Origin: Steinernema hermaphroditum
Lineage: Eukaryota; Nematoda; Chromadorea; Rhabditida; Steinernematidae
Direction of reading: 5' to 3'
NCBI GenBank assembly: GCA_030435675.1
Contig: CM059625.1
Coordinates: 10,602,001-10,666,000 of the forward strand
Length of the DNA stretch: 64,000 nucleotides
Shown: positions 27,294 through 38,962 of the stretch, piece after piece
Layout of the letters: each line of letters starts with the position of its first letter
Numbering within the stretch: position 1 is the first letter of the stretch
The notes under the pieces: generated by a model
Databases searched by the model: none
Told to the model about the DNA's origin: nothing
Seen by the model: the letters and a program-made list of their open reading frames with translations, nothing else
Translations under genes and position numbers: made by a program

Positions 27294-27641
27294 TTACATT
27301 TAATTCGTCGTTTTTAATAACAATACGACATTCAATTGTAAGTATATTGTATTATAGATGAAAATCTGAATATAAATAATGTTAGTGGCTATTTGAAGAT
27401 GCTCTCTGAACTAAGCTTGAAAAGGACTTTACTTTGCCAGGCTGATCGGCTCTTTAACAAGGGAAGGTTCCCAAGTGCCACCAGTCAATCGGGATGAGGT
27501 GTGCTGGGACGGCTTCAGACTGGGAAGTCACGTGTACATAAACTCGTCTGCCCTCGATTAAAGGGACAGTATCATGATCTAACTGCTTCTTGCTGAATTC
27601 CGTCACCGCAAACATCTGAGCAAACGACCGATTTTCTGTGC

Positions 27642-27947
27642 TTGTATTTCGCGCCTTTATACCTTCTGATGTGTGCACAGTCGGAAAGGAATGTACCTGT
27701 TGCTGTCACAACCGTGCTTCAGCATAACGTGTCGCACCGGTATCCGTACCGTGTGAAAGTGCTGGGTTTTTTTGTTGGTTCTGACGAACAAATCGAAATT
27801 CACACGAACGTGTACGACACCAATCATCAAGACGACAGTGAGTACTTAGACGTTTTGGAAAACAAGTTGAAAATGGTTGGTCGCTCAGAAGAATTTCGGA
27901 TATTAGGGGCAATTGTAACAACCACCCAAGTATTATGCCAGTGCTAA
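27642..27947 (+). pseudogene. MPN-domain-like frame, possibly a gene remnant
   Basis: A 101-codon frame that reads like the first half of an MPN domain of the eIF3f/Rpn8 class. A strand VPVAVTTVLQ is followed by RVKVLGFFVGSDEQIEIHTN, the acidic DTNHQDDSEYLD, a helix and FRILGAIVTTT. It stops there. A neighbouring frame continues SIMPVLIHPSGTYFRYN to a stop about 60 bp further on, with no usable intron between. It could be a decayed copy, an exon of a larger gene, or chance. The similarity is weak and by eye only. A minus-strand frame at 27454-27678 overlaps it. Confidence 0.28.
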
Positions 27948-28412
27948 TACATCCCTCAGGCACTTACTTCCGATATAATGCACCACACCAAACATAACTT
28001 TTATCGTACAAGCCAAGTTCTGTTATCGTTGATAAAAAGGAATATTTCATTGCGATTTTAAATACAAATGGAGGGATGGGTGTATACCGACGAAGTAAAT
28101 AATTCTCAAAGCTAAGTAGAGGATCACCGCGTTTTGTTATTGAGCAATATTCGTTTTCACAACTTAGGAACGTAATCTCGCTCCAAGATATGGCGGAGGG
28201 TAAATGTCGTTATAATTACCATAATTACCACTGGAGTACACACTGAAAGACATAATTAGCTCGTTACTGAAGGCTTGTACACTTACCGGTGTTTTACTCG
28301 GGTGTCGTATGTGTCCGTAGCGAATGCATTCATCTGTTGATCTCCCAGTGGCTCGTGAACAGTACTAGAAAGGATGGAGGAAGTGCTCTTGCTACTACTG
28401 AGAAAAAACATA

Positions 28413-31400
28413 CTATTTTGGATAGGAATGCATACGTTTGTAGAGTTGCACCAAAGGAGTGCTCAGGACAATGATCAGCATCGTTAGTAGTAAACTGAGG
28501 AGCATTGACATCCATATGCCGTTCTGAAAATACATAAAGCATCAACTTAACCATGGCTTAACCAACCAAAGGGTCTACAGTACTTGCACAGAGCGCTGAT
28601 CTGACACCATGGCCGATCTGTTTAATTGGTTCGCAGCTTGTAACATCCGTTCTAATCTGAAACAACCCAGTAACTGGTAGGCATCTAAAGGCAAAACCCT
28701 TACCGCCCGACTGACATGCTTTATGTATCCATCTATGTCCTTTTGATAGTCGTCTGTAATTTCGATTGATGCATTCCGTAAGAAATCTTGAAATTCATTT
28801 TTCAACAGTGCTTGGGCATGCTGAAGTTTCACTGGGAGATCAGCGAACGGAATGTTCATATCGCGCTGCTGTGCTCTCGACTTCCTTAGTAAAGATAACA
28901 GTTTCTCCAAATTATCTCGAATACTGCGAGAATAATTGCTTTCCAGGGAACTCAAATTACTGAGTACACTATCGACAGCCTTCGGTGATTCCTGGAAACT
29001 CTGAAGGTCTTCTCGCAGTGTATCAGCCTTAGGAAGTAACTCTAAGCTGGTTATCTCGGTCTCGATCTAAACTACTAATTAACTATTGGACACAATAAAT
29101 TATCGTACCATCGTAATGGACTGATCTGTGGTAGCAGACAAGTTTACTTGAGATAGACTTTCCAGTATTTTCAAATGTTCAGGACCTATTGCCATCGTAA
29201 CCGTAATGGTGGTCTTAAATGTTGATAAGAGAGAGTAGAGATATTGTTTTAAACTATTGTAGTCATATTGCTGAATGATATTTGTTAGATGGTGCTTGGC
29301 ATCTAAGTTCAGCATGCTGTAGAACGTTTCGTTGCCGTCACAACCCTGGATGATATCAGCCACTTTGATTTTCGAAATATCAAATCCTCCTTCTGTCTTA
29401 TTGAAACGATTCAAATTCAAGGTGTCTACGACGCGTTCCGCGAGCTAAACGTGTATTATGATGAATTCGTATTTGTCTCAGAGGGACAATTACCGATAGG
29501 GAATCCGGCCGAAGAAGTGGATTATTTAGAGGATGACAAACGAGGTTTGCCGTGTTTCCACCAATGAACATAATTGTTATCGTTATCAGAGAAAGGAAGA
29601 ACATGAGGAAAACGGACACGAACATTCCACTGAAATTGCGTTGTATGTAATTTTGTGTGCTTACGTAATTGTTGTGAACCAGTGTGAACCTTACACCAAA
29701 TATTACGTCTATTACTTACCACGAGAAAAATTTGCTCCCTGTTGATCGTACACAGCAGTCGTCATTGTAATAGGTCGGACGACGGCCACAGCATCCGTAG
29801 AATAGTCCAAGTAAGAACGTTAATGAGATGAAAACGAAAAGCCCAGAAAGAATGAGTGAACCGTACCAGCTGAAAACGTATTTTCATGTACACCATGGGT
29901 TTATCACTGCGATACCTGTATTCAACGTACTGTGAAAACCGACTTCCCTTCTCCGTAAATTTATTCACTGCGTCATACAGCCCATCTAAATAGACCTGAC
30001 GAATCTGTTTAGAGATTGCTTCAGCGACTTGGAACAAGCCATCACCGATCTGCTTAATTTCGTTTGTTATGTCTGAAAGCGAGGGAAGCCGCTGTTCACA
30101 TCTGACCAAAGTGCAACATACGACTCAGTCTGCTATTTATGTGCTGCTGAATGTCGTCAGAAAATCCCTTAAACTGATCAAGAGCATTTTGGAATCGGTA
30201 TGAGATGTTTGCATTTATTAGAGTTCGAAGATCTTCCGAATTTTGAAACTCATTCAGTTCCTAAATTGCAAGTTTGTACATTGCCGATGGGTTATCTGTT
30301 GACATACCAGTTCTATTAGCCCTTTGAATGAATCAAGAGCCTCAAGCATCTGCGCAGTTCGCTGACAGAGCTGCTGCTTCTTAGGGTCTATTTCCGCCTT
30401 GACACATTCCAGAAGTTCCTCGCTCGATGTTTTTTTCATCCGAGAAAACTCATTTTTGAATCGAGTCATTTCGTCGTTAGTTTGCCTAAGGAGAACGTCC
30501 GCTTCTTTCATAGTGGCTAAGACCTCAGATGCATCTGAAACACTAGTAACAGAGGTAAAGGTGTTCACGTTACTTTTGGCAACTAAGAGGAGTTGATCGA
30601 CAGCGCTAGCGCCTGTGATTTCCTTTATCTTCTCAACGATGAGTTCGCCACTTCTGCCGAATGATGTGAGTAGGGAGTGATTCAGTTTTTGGTAGTCAGT
30701 AATAAGAAGTTTCTTCACTTGCTACAATGCCAGAGTGTCTCCTTCGGGACCTCTCAACTTCCGCAGCATACCTCATCAGTATTTCTTTTATACAAATTGA
30801 GATCGTCGATACAGTTGTTGACCCGTTGTGGTAGTTCTTCAGCACCATATTCCATGTACTGAGTGCTAATAAACAAAGCGGTTCCGGCAAATCTGAATGC
30901 AAGTGCATTACACAAGGCATGCGTGTATTGGATCGCTTACACATTGGCTACGACAAGAAGGGACAAGAGGGTGTTGAGGCAGTTTCTTTTACATCGATCA
31001 TATTCGTGATCTGTCGTCTCCTTTGTTCGTTTTCGACAGCACAAGACACAACAACGATAGAGAAAGTATCCAAGCGAGAAGAGACAACACACAACTATAA
31101 ATGACCCTCCAAAAACAATCCACCACTGGAAATAATCTAGCCACTGAAAGACACAGTTTCCATTGTTGCTCGACCAGTGATATTTTGCAAACCTTGTAAT
31201 ATTTGACAGTAATGCTCTCCTTCCATGCCTCAAGATCACCTTCAATCATTCTCTGACTTATAAGTTCTGGAAGAATATCGAGGTTAAAAGATCGTATGCC
31301 ATCACTACACACCTCTGTGGGGGAATGGCTTTGAGAGGGCACTTATAACCTGATTCGTAAAGCTATAGTAGTGCTCCATGGCTTTGTCTTCCATGGCATT

Positions 31401-31532
31401 TTGTAGAAATCGAGTACATTTGTATTCATCGATCTGTGGGAAAGGGTCGAATTTGATATTTTGATGAGCATCCAATAATGGTATAACCATAGCAGAAGTG
31501 ACTGATAGTAACAGGACCGTAGTGAACATCAT
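28413..31532 (-). CDS. Prominin-type five-pass membrane glycoprotein
   Basis: Member of the prominin (CD133-like) family, found on membrane protrusions. The protein starts with a signal peptide (MMFTTVLLLSVTSAMVIPLL). In order I see TM1 (WWIVFGGSFIVVCCLFSLGYF, about 31.1 kb) followed by a cysteine/basic segment (YRCCVLCCRKR), TM2 (about 30.9 kb), a long helical loop, TM3 (about 29.8 kb, FVFISLTFLLGLFYGCCGRR), TM4 (about 29.6 kb, FVSVFLMFFLSLITITIMF), a second long loop, and TM5 (WMSMLLSLLLTMLIIVLSTP, about 28.5 kb) with a short tail. The two large loops, each between a TM pair, and the Cys-rich patches after TM1 and TM3 are the prominin layout. There are about a dozen exons. The exon 1/2 junction near 31355 would need an unusually short intron of about 37 bp and is uncertain. 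Confidence 0.82.
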
Positions 31533-33742
31533 TGTAGCTTGATTGCAAAGACAACGACGAATTGCTTATTTTAGTTAGGTAACCATAGAATTCTGAAAAG
31601 CACTTTGAACTTAAGCCTTGATAAATGGAGTTCGCCGAGGTGTAAGATTTTCTTTTGCGACTGTACAGCAATCACGGATTAATTTGTAACGCGACTGTTC
31701 CCACGTATTTAGAGCTTGTCTAATTGTTATTCGCCTCGCTCATACTACTACCCGCACGGGAAAATTGAGTCCACAAATGTCGCTCCCAGGCCTGTTTAGG
31801 TTCGTGTTCCCACTATTTCGGTCCACGAAGGAAGGCAGGTGAAGAGATGCGGCAATGAATGCGCGCTGATTTGAAAGAAATGCCATATGCACTTATAAAT
31901 AGCACATATGTTAGTAACCCCTTGTAATGCCAGGAAACGTTTGGATGACTGCAGCTATGAGCGAATTGGCATGTGCCAAAACAAAGGTCAGAATAAAATA
32001 GCATAGAATTCGTAATTTCGTTTTAGTATTCTCGACATTTCTGTTTTTATCACATTCTCAACTGGTTAAGATTCTTCGCACGGGGTGAATTGTCGCAAGG
32101 AAACAGTTCATAGAAGAGCGGAAATAAATATCGAGAACCGTACAGAGTTACGCGCAAATAATTGCAAAAATCGAATACACTCAAATACAACTGCGCTTCT
32201 GTCCCATTACGGAGAGGACGAACCGGCAAAGGAAGACGATCGTAAAACGCGAAACGTCAGGGTGCATTGACCGCATCGAGAATTACCGCGCTGCGCGGAC
32301 TTTCCACAATTCTTTGATGAGCCCGTGCCCAGCAGATCAGCCGCTTGGCAAACACAGCGATTTTATCAAAATACAGTGTTGGAAATAAAACTTGTTACAT
32401 TTGTTACAAGTGTGTCGATCTTCCAAGTAATAGATGTTAAACAAAAAAACACGTGTACTTATGAAAAAAAATTCTGTGATATAATAGTGTCGTAAGCGGA
32501 GATATGATTTTTCTGCAATGTAAAAATAGAACGGAAAAACCTTTCAATAATAGGATAGGTGCTTGATTATTTAACGCGAGGTAAACACGATTGCAAGAGG
32601 AAACAATTTACTCGTATCTGTAATCTCGTGTAGTAGCAAGTTAGCCGCCAGTTGTGCAAACAAGGTCGCGCATAGTGACCGCCGGTTTCCTTGTTTTGTC
32701 TCTAAGACGGTTCGTGAGATCGCTGCTAGCGCGCAACGCTCTCATTCAGCGGTCGCCAGTGGAGATGCCGATCGTACACACCACACATAAGCACGATTCC
32801 GGTATCAAGGGGACGTTTTCAGTTACAGCTCATGCTCAGGCGGTTGTGATGACGTAAAGAATTGAAGAAACGATGAGTAACTGGAACATGATGCATTACC
32901 GGAAACAATGACATGTTCGAAACGCTACGAGAAATGTCTATTCGACAAGATCTTATTCAAGGACACTCAACACCGGGAGGGGTTCCACCACAGCCTTAGA
33001 TGAACAATTAAGGTCGAAAAACGAGAAACCTTCATGTAACCGGTTGCACCGGTATTGCAGGAAGCATAAAACAAACGAAAAAGAAGCGAAGTGTGGGGTT
33101 GTCACATAATAACTTGCACTACTAATGGGCCACATTTGTCCGCGGACTGTCGAGGCGATTATTAACATGGTATACGTCTTTAAAAGCTTGGGCAATCTGC
33201 TTTAACACATCTGTTTAAAATAACCAAAGGTTAACTTATCTATTATTTCAATGAACGAGAGGTTAGAAAAACAAAGAAGAGCAAGAAAAAATAATTGAAA
33301 AAAAGAGTCACGATTCTCTAGAGGGAATTGGCGCGCGGCTGTCCAGTCGAGTGTATAACACCTGCGCAAGCGCACTCGAAACGCATGTCTGTCATCGCCC
33401 ATCGATTGTCGTTATTAGTTGCCGAAGGCGATACGACGAGATGAGCATAATGGTTTTAAAGAAAACCAAATGACATCAATTATTTATATGAAAAACAGAG
33501 AAAGGGCGGAAGTTGCCAATCGCTATCAGTTACCAAAACAAGTAGTGGACCCGAAGACGATAAGTGAAGAATAGCTGCAGAACAAACAATATCAAAACTA
33601 AATTGAAGTGAGAGATTCTGTTCGGTCCCTTCGTCTTGAAAGCAGGCATAGTGTACACACATATATGCCTACCCACTGAACTGAAAGTAACACAAAATTG
33701 CTTGGGCGCTTTGGCCTAGTTCCCTTAATTTGGTCACTTGCG
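31533..33742. other. Intergenic region between divergent genes
   Basis: About 2.2 kb between the divergent starts of the prominin-like gene (-) and the coiled-coil gene (+). No coding exon supported. It probably holds both promoters. Confidence 0.45.
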
Positions 33743-34945
33743 ATGAAGTTCGACGAAGTTTGGACGTCTACAGCTATTGAAGAAGTAACAGCTTGACCCT
33801 CATTGTTTCTTCAAACTCTCGCTTTAGACAGTGCAAGCGAGGATTTGTTCACTGAGAACACCACGTTCCCACTTTGATACTGTTTTCGCGGCTTATCGAA
33901 AAATAAATGAGATATATCGCAGAGAACTGGAGACGCAAAAAGCGCCACAGAGTATCTTTGAGGATCATACATCCAAAGGTTTGTTTATTGAACGCATTCT
34001 TTTAGAACTTGCTTTGCTGAGTCACAGACATTTACAGAAATAGAGATGTCGTACAGAAAAGTTGTTAATTCCGTCGACTTTCAAACGAGACAACTCATGT
34101 TCGATGAATTTAGCGCTGCTGTTCGCCGAGGGTTCGCAAATATTGAGGTAAAACCACTTCTATTAACCAAGCATGTAGAGAATCGATTATTTTCTAATGG
34201 CGCAAAAAATATTTCAGACCGAGAAAAGTATGCAAATTTTTATCGCAAAGCAAAGGCTGTTTGAAGAAAAGAGGCGTGAGATTGTCAACAACCTTCAGGA
34301 ATGCCACGATCGCGCACTTCCTTATGTCGAAGCGATGTTATGGGAGGAGGAGCATAGTAATGATACTTTTAAGAGTCTACAACAAGAGACAGTCCGTCGT
34401 GTGAAGTCACTAGTACAGGCGAAATTTCATGCTCAAAGGCATCAACTTCTATGTTCAGTTCGTGACCTATGTTATTTGAAGGTAAACTGCACACTGATCA
34501 CGTGATACTTGTAAATGTTTAGAACAAGTCAGCGGAGAAATTGCTTTACGATGAGATCGCTACATTGCTTTCTGCAATAGCTAAACTGCGGTGTGAAGTG
34601 AATGACATTGAAAACGGAATACAGAATCTATTGATTGAAGACCACATTCATTTTGCGACATTGCAAAAAGAAAAAACATTCGTGCATGAGAGAATAGCGA
34701 AACTAAATATAAAGGTTGGGTTATATTTAGGGATAATACATCTATTAGTGCACGTTTTGCAGATTGTGGAACAAGCCGGCGACAACCAATTGTTGAAAAA
34801 TCGTTTACAACGAAATGTGGGTCTTCAAGACGCTTCCTTAGCAGCTCTACAAAGGGAAAAGCAGGAGGTTGAAGGGCGAAGGAACTCCTGCCTACGGACA
34901 GTGCATAGATTGAGGAGGCGACAAGCTCTTCAATACATTGTGTGA
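33743..34945 (+). CDS. Uncharacterised coiled-coil protein
   Basis: Six exons (33743-33784, 33828-33978, 34038-34147, 34218-34481, 34523-34714, 34763-34945) give 313 residues with every phase matching, so the gene model is sound even though I do not recognise the family. The start MKFDEVWTSTAIEE runs into a protein dominated by charged heptads, for example RLFEEKRREIVNNLQECHDR, EIATLLSAIAKLRCEV and SLAALQREKQEVEGRRNS, with a basic end (RTVHRLRRRQALQYIV). There is no signal peptide or membrane segment. Such a protein could be a structural or centrosomal/spindle component, but that is a guess. The next gene on the strand, sec-3, begins 0.9 kb downstream, with repeat elements between. Confidence 0.72.
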
Positions 34946-35093
34946 CTCTTTTAATTAGTGATGAATCAATAATGCGTATATAAAATTAGTTGTTAAAACC
35001 TTCTTTGGACAAAAAGCACCCCTCTGGTCGACAATCCGGAAAGCAGTGATGGGCCGAACCGAAAGATTTCCTTGCTTGCCTTTGAAGGTTTGT

Positions 35094-35316
35094 ATACCCC
35101 GTTCAAAAGTTATCTTCCAAAAATGTTGGGACCAGATAGCTAGCGGTCGTGGTAGAACGTAGAATTGCAAACCTATTTCTAATGGCGGATGGGGCTTATC
35201 AGTATATTTCGTCCGCTGTCGTACGAAAGTTCAGTCACGGCGAGATTGTGCGTCCTACCACGAGCGCACGCTATCTTCTCCAAACATTTTTGGAGGATAA
35301 CTTTTGAACGAAGTAT
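35094..35316. repeat. Foldback element with arms of about 75 bp
   Basis: The arms at 35094-35168 and about 35240-35316 are inverted copies, sharing CGTTCAAAAGTTATC, TCCAAAAATGTT and CTCGTGGTAG-type blocks, with about 70 bp between. It would fold into a long hairpin. No coding capacity. Likely a MITE. Confidence 0.75.
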
Positions 35317-35456
35317 AGTGTTGTGGCAATGTTTTACTATAGTAGAATGTCAAACGACGCCTTCTCGAGGCTTGATACCGCAACTAAACACGATTTGCAT
35401 GCAAAAAAAGTAGCGGAATCTGTTCATATTTTGGCTTAAAATATGTGTGATGAAAT

Positions 35457-35523
35457 ATTTTCAGTGAGATATAGTTTTACACGATTTACACGATTTCGTG
35501 TAAAACTATATCTCACTGAAAAT
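35457..35523. repeat. Perfect 28-bp palindrome
   Basis: The arms 35457-35484 and 35496-35523 are exact reverse complements, separated by an 11-nt loop. The arm ends in TTTTACACGA. Perfect identity suggests a recent origin or active maintenance. It lies 0.3 kb upstream of the sec-3 start. Confidence 0.9.
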
Positions 35524-35842
35524 CTTATACATGAAAACAAAAAAGACGGCTAGGGTGAGACACTGTATGAATGACGTGTCCTGTATTTGAAAATAGAAAT
35601 CGACTCCTATGGATCGTTCGAAAACTGACGTGGGTAAATCTGAGGATAATCATCGTTTCTTGCAACAGTTCGATGTTCTCTCGTGGTCATCCTCCTCCCC
35701 GCACTGCTGAACGGAGTTGAAGTATTGCTAATTCGTTGTGTGTGGTCCTGCAGTGACCGCTTTGATTTCCGCTAACTGTCCGATCAAAACTGTTTGTCTT
35801 GTATATGATGCGTTCCATATATGATTATCTAATTTGCAGATC

Positions 35843-38709
35843 ATGAATTCCGACAACAATGACGGCATTACGGACCATATTGTTGACTACCAGGTTTGTT
35901 CAGTTCTCTTCTTTTGTTTCCCTACGAAGGAAATAAAGATGTAGCGCGATTTCATCCTGTTTTTCCAAACTTCGGGGATAAGCTGATAGTGAGTGTTACT
36001 TATTTGTGCTTTTTGGCATTTTTAAACACAAGCCGTTGGTCGATATAAGCAGAAACGTTTGTTTTTCAGCCGATTTCATCGAAGGAGGAGGCTGATTTCC
36101 GTAGGCTGTTGGCCAAGTCTGAACTGAAAATTGGCGAAGCTGAAAAATATGCGAAAGTTTTGAACGAGCAGCTGTTACAACTTGATGGAGCAAATATTGA
36201 AAGCATAATGGACAATGAACAAGCTGTTACTGATCTCATCAATTTAATTGACCAAGCTCTTGACGAGGCGACACATTTGGAGGAACAATTGGACACATTC
36301 GATGGAATGCTCTCGGTAACTTTTAATATGCATCTTCTCTTCTAGTTTGTTATACTTACAGGACGTGCGAGACAGCGTTGAACTTATTGAAGAAAAGGAT
36401 AGTTTGGGAACCGTAGAAAGGAACAACACAGCTAAACTGCTCAAAGAACTAGAGGCATTTGTCGGTGCCATTGACTTAGTTAGCGAAGAGCATATTATGG
36501 TTCTGCAAAGACCGAATCTGTCCGATCCATCAAGGTATGAGCAGTTGTTAGTCGTTAGCAGTTGCATTCATTTACGGCTGTGGAATATAACGACTTTGAA
36601 TTTTAGCATAAGTCGATGTTGCGTTGCTGCCAGAGCAATAAACAATTTCCTGAACACGAAGACTTCACTAAGTTTGATGGATGCATACAAAATTCAAACC
36701 GAACGACTGTCTGAAATTAGTGATAATTTTATTGATACGCTGATGGCGCATCTGTCAGGTCTCTTTTATCGTTTGGTAAGATAGCCGTGTCACACTATTG
36801 CTATGTATAACGTATGTGTTTACAGAATGAGCTTTTAGAAGGGCAGGATTGGCATGAACTGTCACTACCGAAGCAGTCACAAAGATTTCACGCACTTAAC
36901 CCTTTTGCCGATTTAATATCTTGGCTGAAACAGTCGAAACCATCGGTTTACCAGAAAGTGATACAGCGGTACATTGAAGAAACTAGAAAACTCTATGGTC
37001 GAAATATGAAACGCTTTTTTGAAGCTGTGGAGCCGCACCTTGAGAAAATTGCCTCGGATGATCGTAAATGTAAGATGCTTTTATTTGTATTCAGGTTGTT
37101 GTAGTCAAGGCTCAAATTTTGTAAGCCGTGGTCCTTTAGTGGGTGCGATTATTTTAAAATTAATTTCCTGGATTTAGCCTTGTTGAAAGCTGAGAATATT
37201 GGACGAGGAGCGGCAGGAAGAACTTCTGGACGTGTGGATTGGTCTGACAATGGAAATTCAGAGTATCTGAAGTTAATGGAGACTGTGCTTGGCGAACTTG
37301 CACCGGTTGTTGATTCCGAACAGAAGTTTTGCACTCGATTTTTTCATATTAACGCCGACATTTTGGCTAATATGGAGACTCAGTCAACTGGTAGTGGTGA
37401 TAGTGGTGGTGCATTGGCTGGTGGTCGTAATTTGGGAAAGCACCTGAACGAAAAAGTTAGAGATATAATGACTCCTCTGTTCGATACGCTGGAAGGGCAT
37501 TTGGAAAGTTTTGTCAAAGCATGTTGCAGCAAGCGAGCAACGTAAGTTACTTTATGTTATAGGTGTTCAGTTTTCTAATAGTGATTAGTGTTTTGGTAGA
37601 AAAATAACACCTTTAGTTTTTCTTTGGTCTTATGCTATATATTGTGAAAGAAAATATCTGTGCATGTTTCAGCGTCGTCTTCCCATTGTTTGTGATGTTG
37701 TCTAAACGTGCCCGAGCGAATCAAGATGCCTCTTCATTCTTTTCCGTCATGATTCTAGGGCGTCTTCTTGTTTTGATGAAGCGTCAGTTCGATATGTTGA
37801 TGGTATTTTGCTTTGGATTACGTTAACTAAGCTTGTAGTTTAGGAGAAAGAGGCGCGGTTACTTGAAGGTTCGAGAATGACTAAACGTGTACGTGTTGGA
37901 ATACTGGATACAATCCAGCGATTTGAAGGTTTGGCACGGTGTGCAGAGAAGGCGTTTTCTGGAGGTTCCGAACGCCGCAACGAACTAGATAGGTGGTATG
38001 GTGAACTATTGAATTCTGTCATAAAAGGAATAGAGTATGCTGCTACATCTAGCTACTCGAAATCACCTGCTAGTGTGGTACGGTTAGAAAATTACCACGC
38101 CTTATATTGTAAGTCATGTTTTCGATCACATTAAGTCGACTGTTTTTAGCAAAGCTTTCTGAGCTGAAAATAGAATGTCTGGATGCAAAGCGTAAAGATG
38201 CGAAGAAGCAGCACCAAGACAACATTCAAGTGTATGTTAAGGAGTATATGGGAAGACCCTTAGAGAAGATACACGTGAGTACGCCTTAGAAATACTGTTC
38301 TGTTCATCACATCTTTTAGTATTTTTTCGAAAATGTACAAGGAGCAATCGATTCCGGAGTGAAACCGGACGAAATATCTTATCAGTCGGCTTTCACTCGC
38401 GATGAGCTCAAAAAAGTACTTTCAAGCTATCCTGGTAAAGAAGTGAAGAAGGGACTTGAAATGTTGTATGAAAAAGTTGAGAAGCATCTTGTTGATCAGT
38501 CGCCACTTCTCCAAGTCGTTTGGACGCATATGCAGGTTTTTTTATGTGCATCTCGTCCGTTTCAACTTTCTTTACAGGATGAGTTTTTGAAGCAGTTGAA
38601 ACACTACAAGCAGGTTATTGGTCAGTGTTACCCGAACCAAAGGGTTGACCTTGAAGTTTCTATTAATGAAGTATTGCAATTCTTCTCGGAGATAGCCCAA
38701 CAGCACTAG
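35843..38709 (+). CDS. sec-3: Exocyst complex component SEC-3 / EXOC1
   Basis: Subunit of the exocyst, which tethers secretory vesicles to the plasma membrane. Eleven exons (35843-35893, 36070-36315, 36362-36534, 36607-36775, 36826-37069, 37178-37541, 37673-37802, 37844-38108, 38150-38274, 38320-38535, 38578-38709) give 704 residues. Conserved blocks run in the same order as human EXOC1: [48 protein letters not shown] blocks, [33 protein letters not shown] and FFSEIAQQH at the end. The model begins [16 protein letters not shown], matching human EXOC1 only after its N-terminal phosphoinositide-binding PH domain, so about 200 residues are missing. A ttgcag acceptor lies 3 nt before the ATG. This could mark an upstream exon that I cannot find, or a trans-splice site. 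Confidence 0.92.
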
Positions 38710-38962
38710 CTCTTCTGTTTAAGTTAAGCCCCGAATCGGCATAAATGGTCTTGTTTGTTTGCTTCCTACGTGTACAATTTGTCGTCCACTGTGTTGATAA
38801 TTTATTGCGATTACCTGCTGCTAGAGTAGTAGCATATCTCTCGTGAATTTTGTGTCTTATTCTATTTATTAGGCAATGTAAATAATTATAAAGTCTATTC
38901 AACGATAAAATTTTCTTATCACAGGAGGACGAACTAAGGAGCAGCATCTACCTTTAGGCAGG

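Larger units (their letters stand above)
34946..35842. other. Repeat-bearing spacer before sec-3
   Basis: No gene. It holds an imperfect foldback element and a perfect palindrome (listed separately), then about 300 bp of likely sec-3 promoter and leader. Confidence 0.5.
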
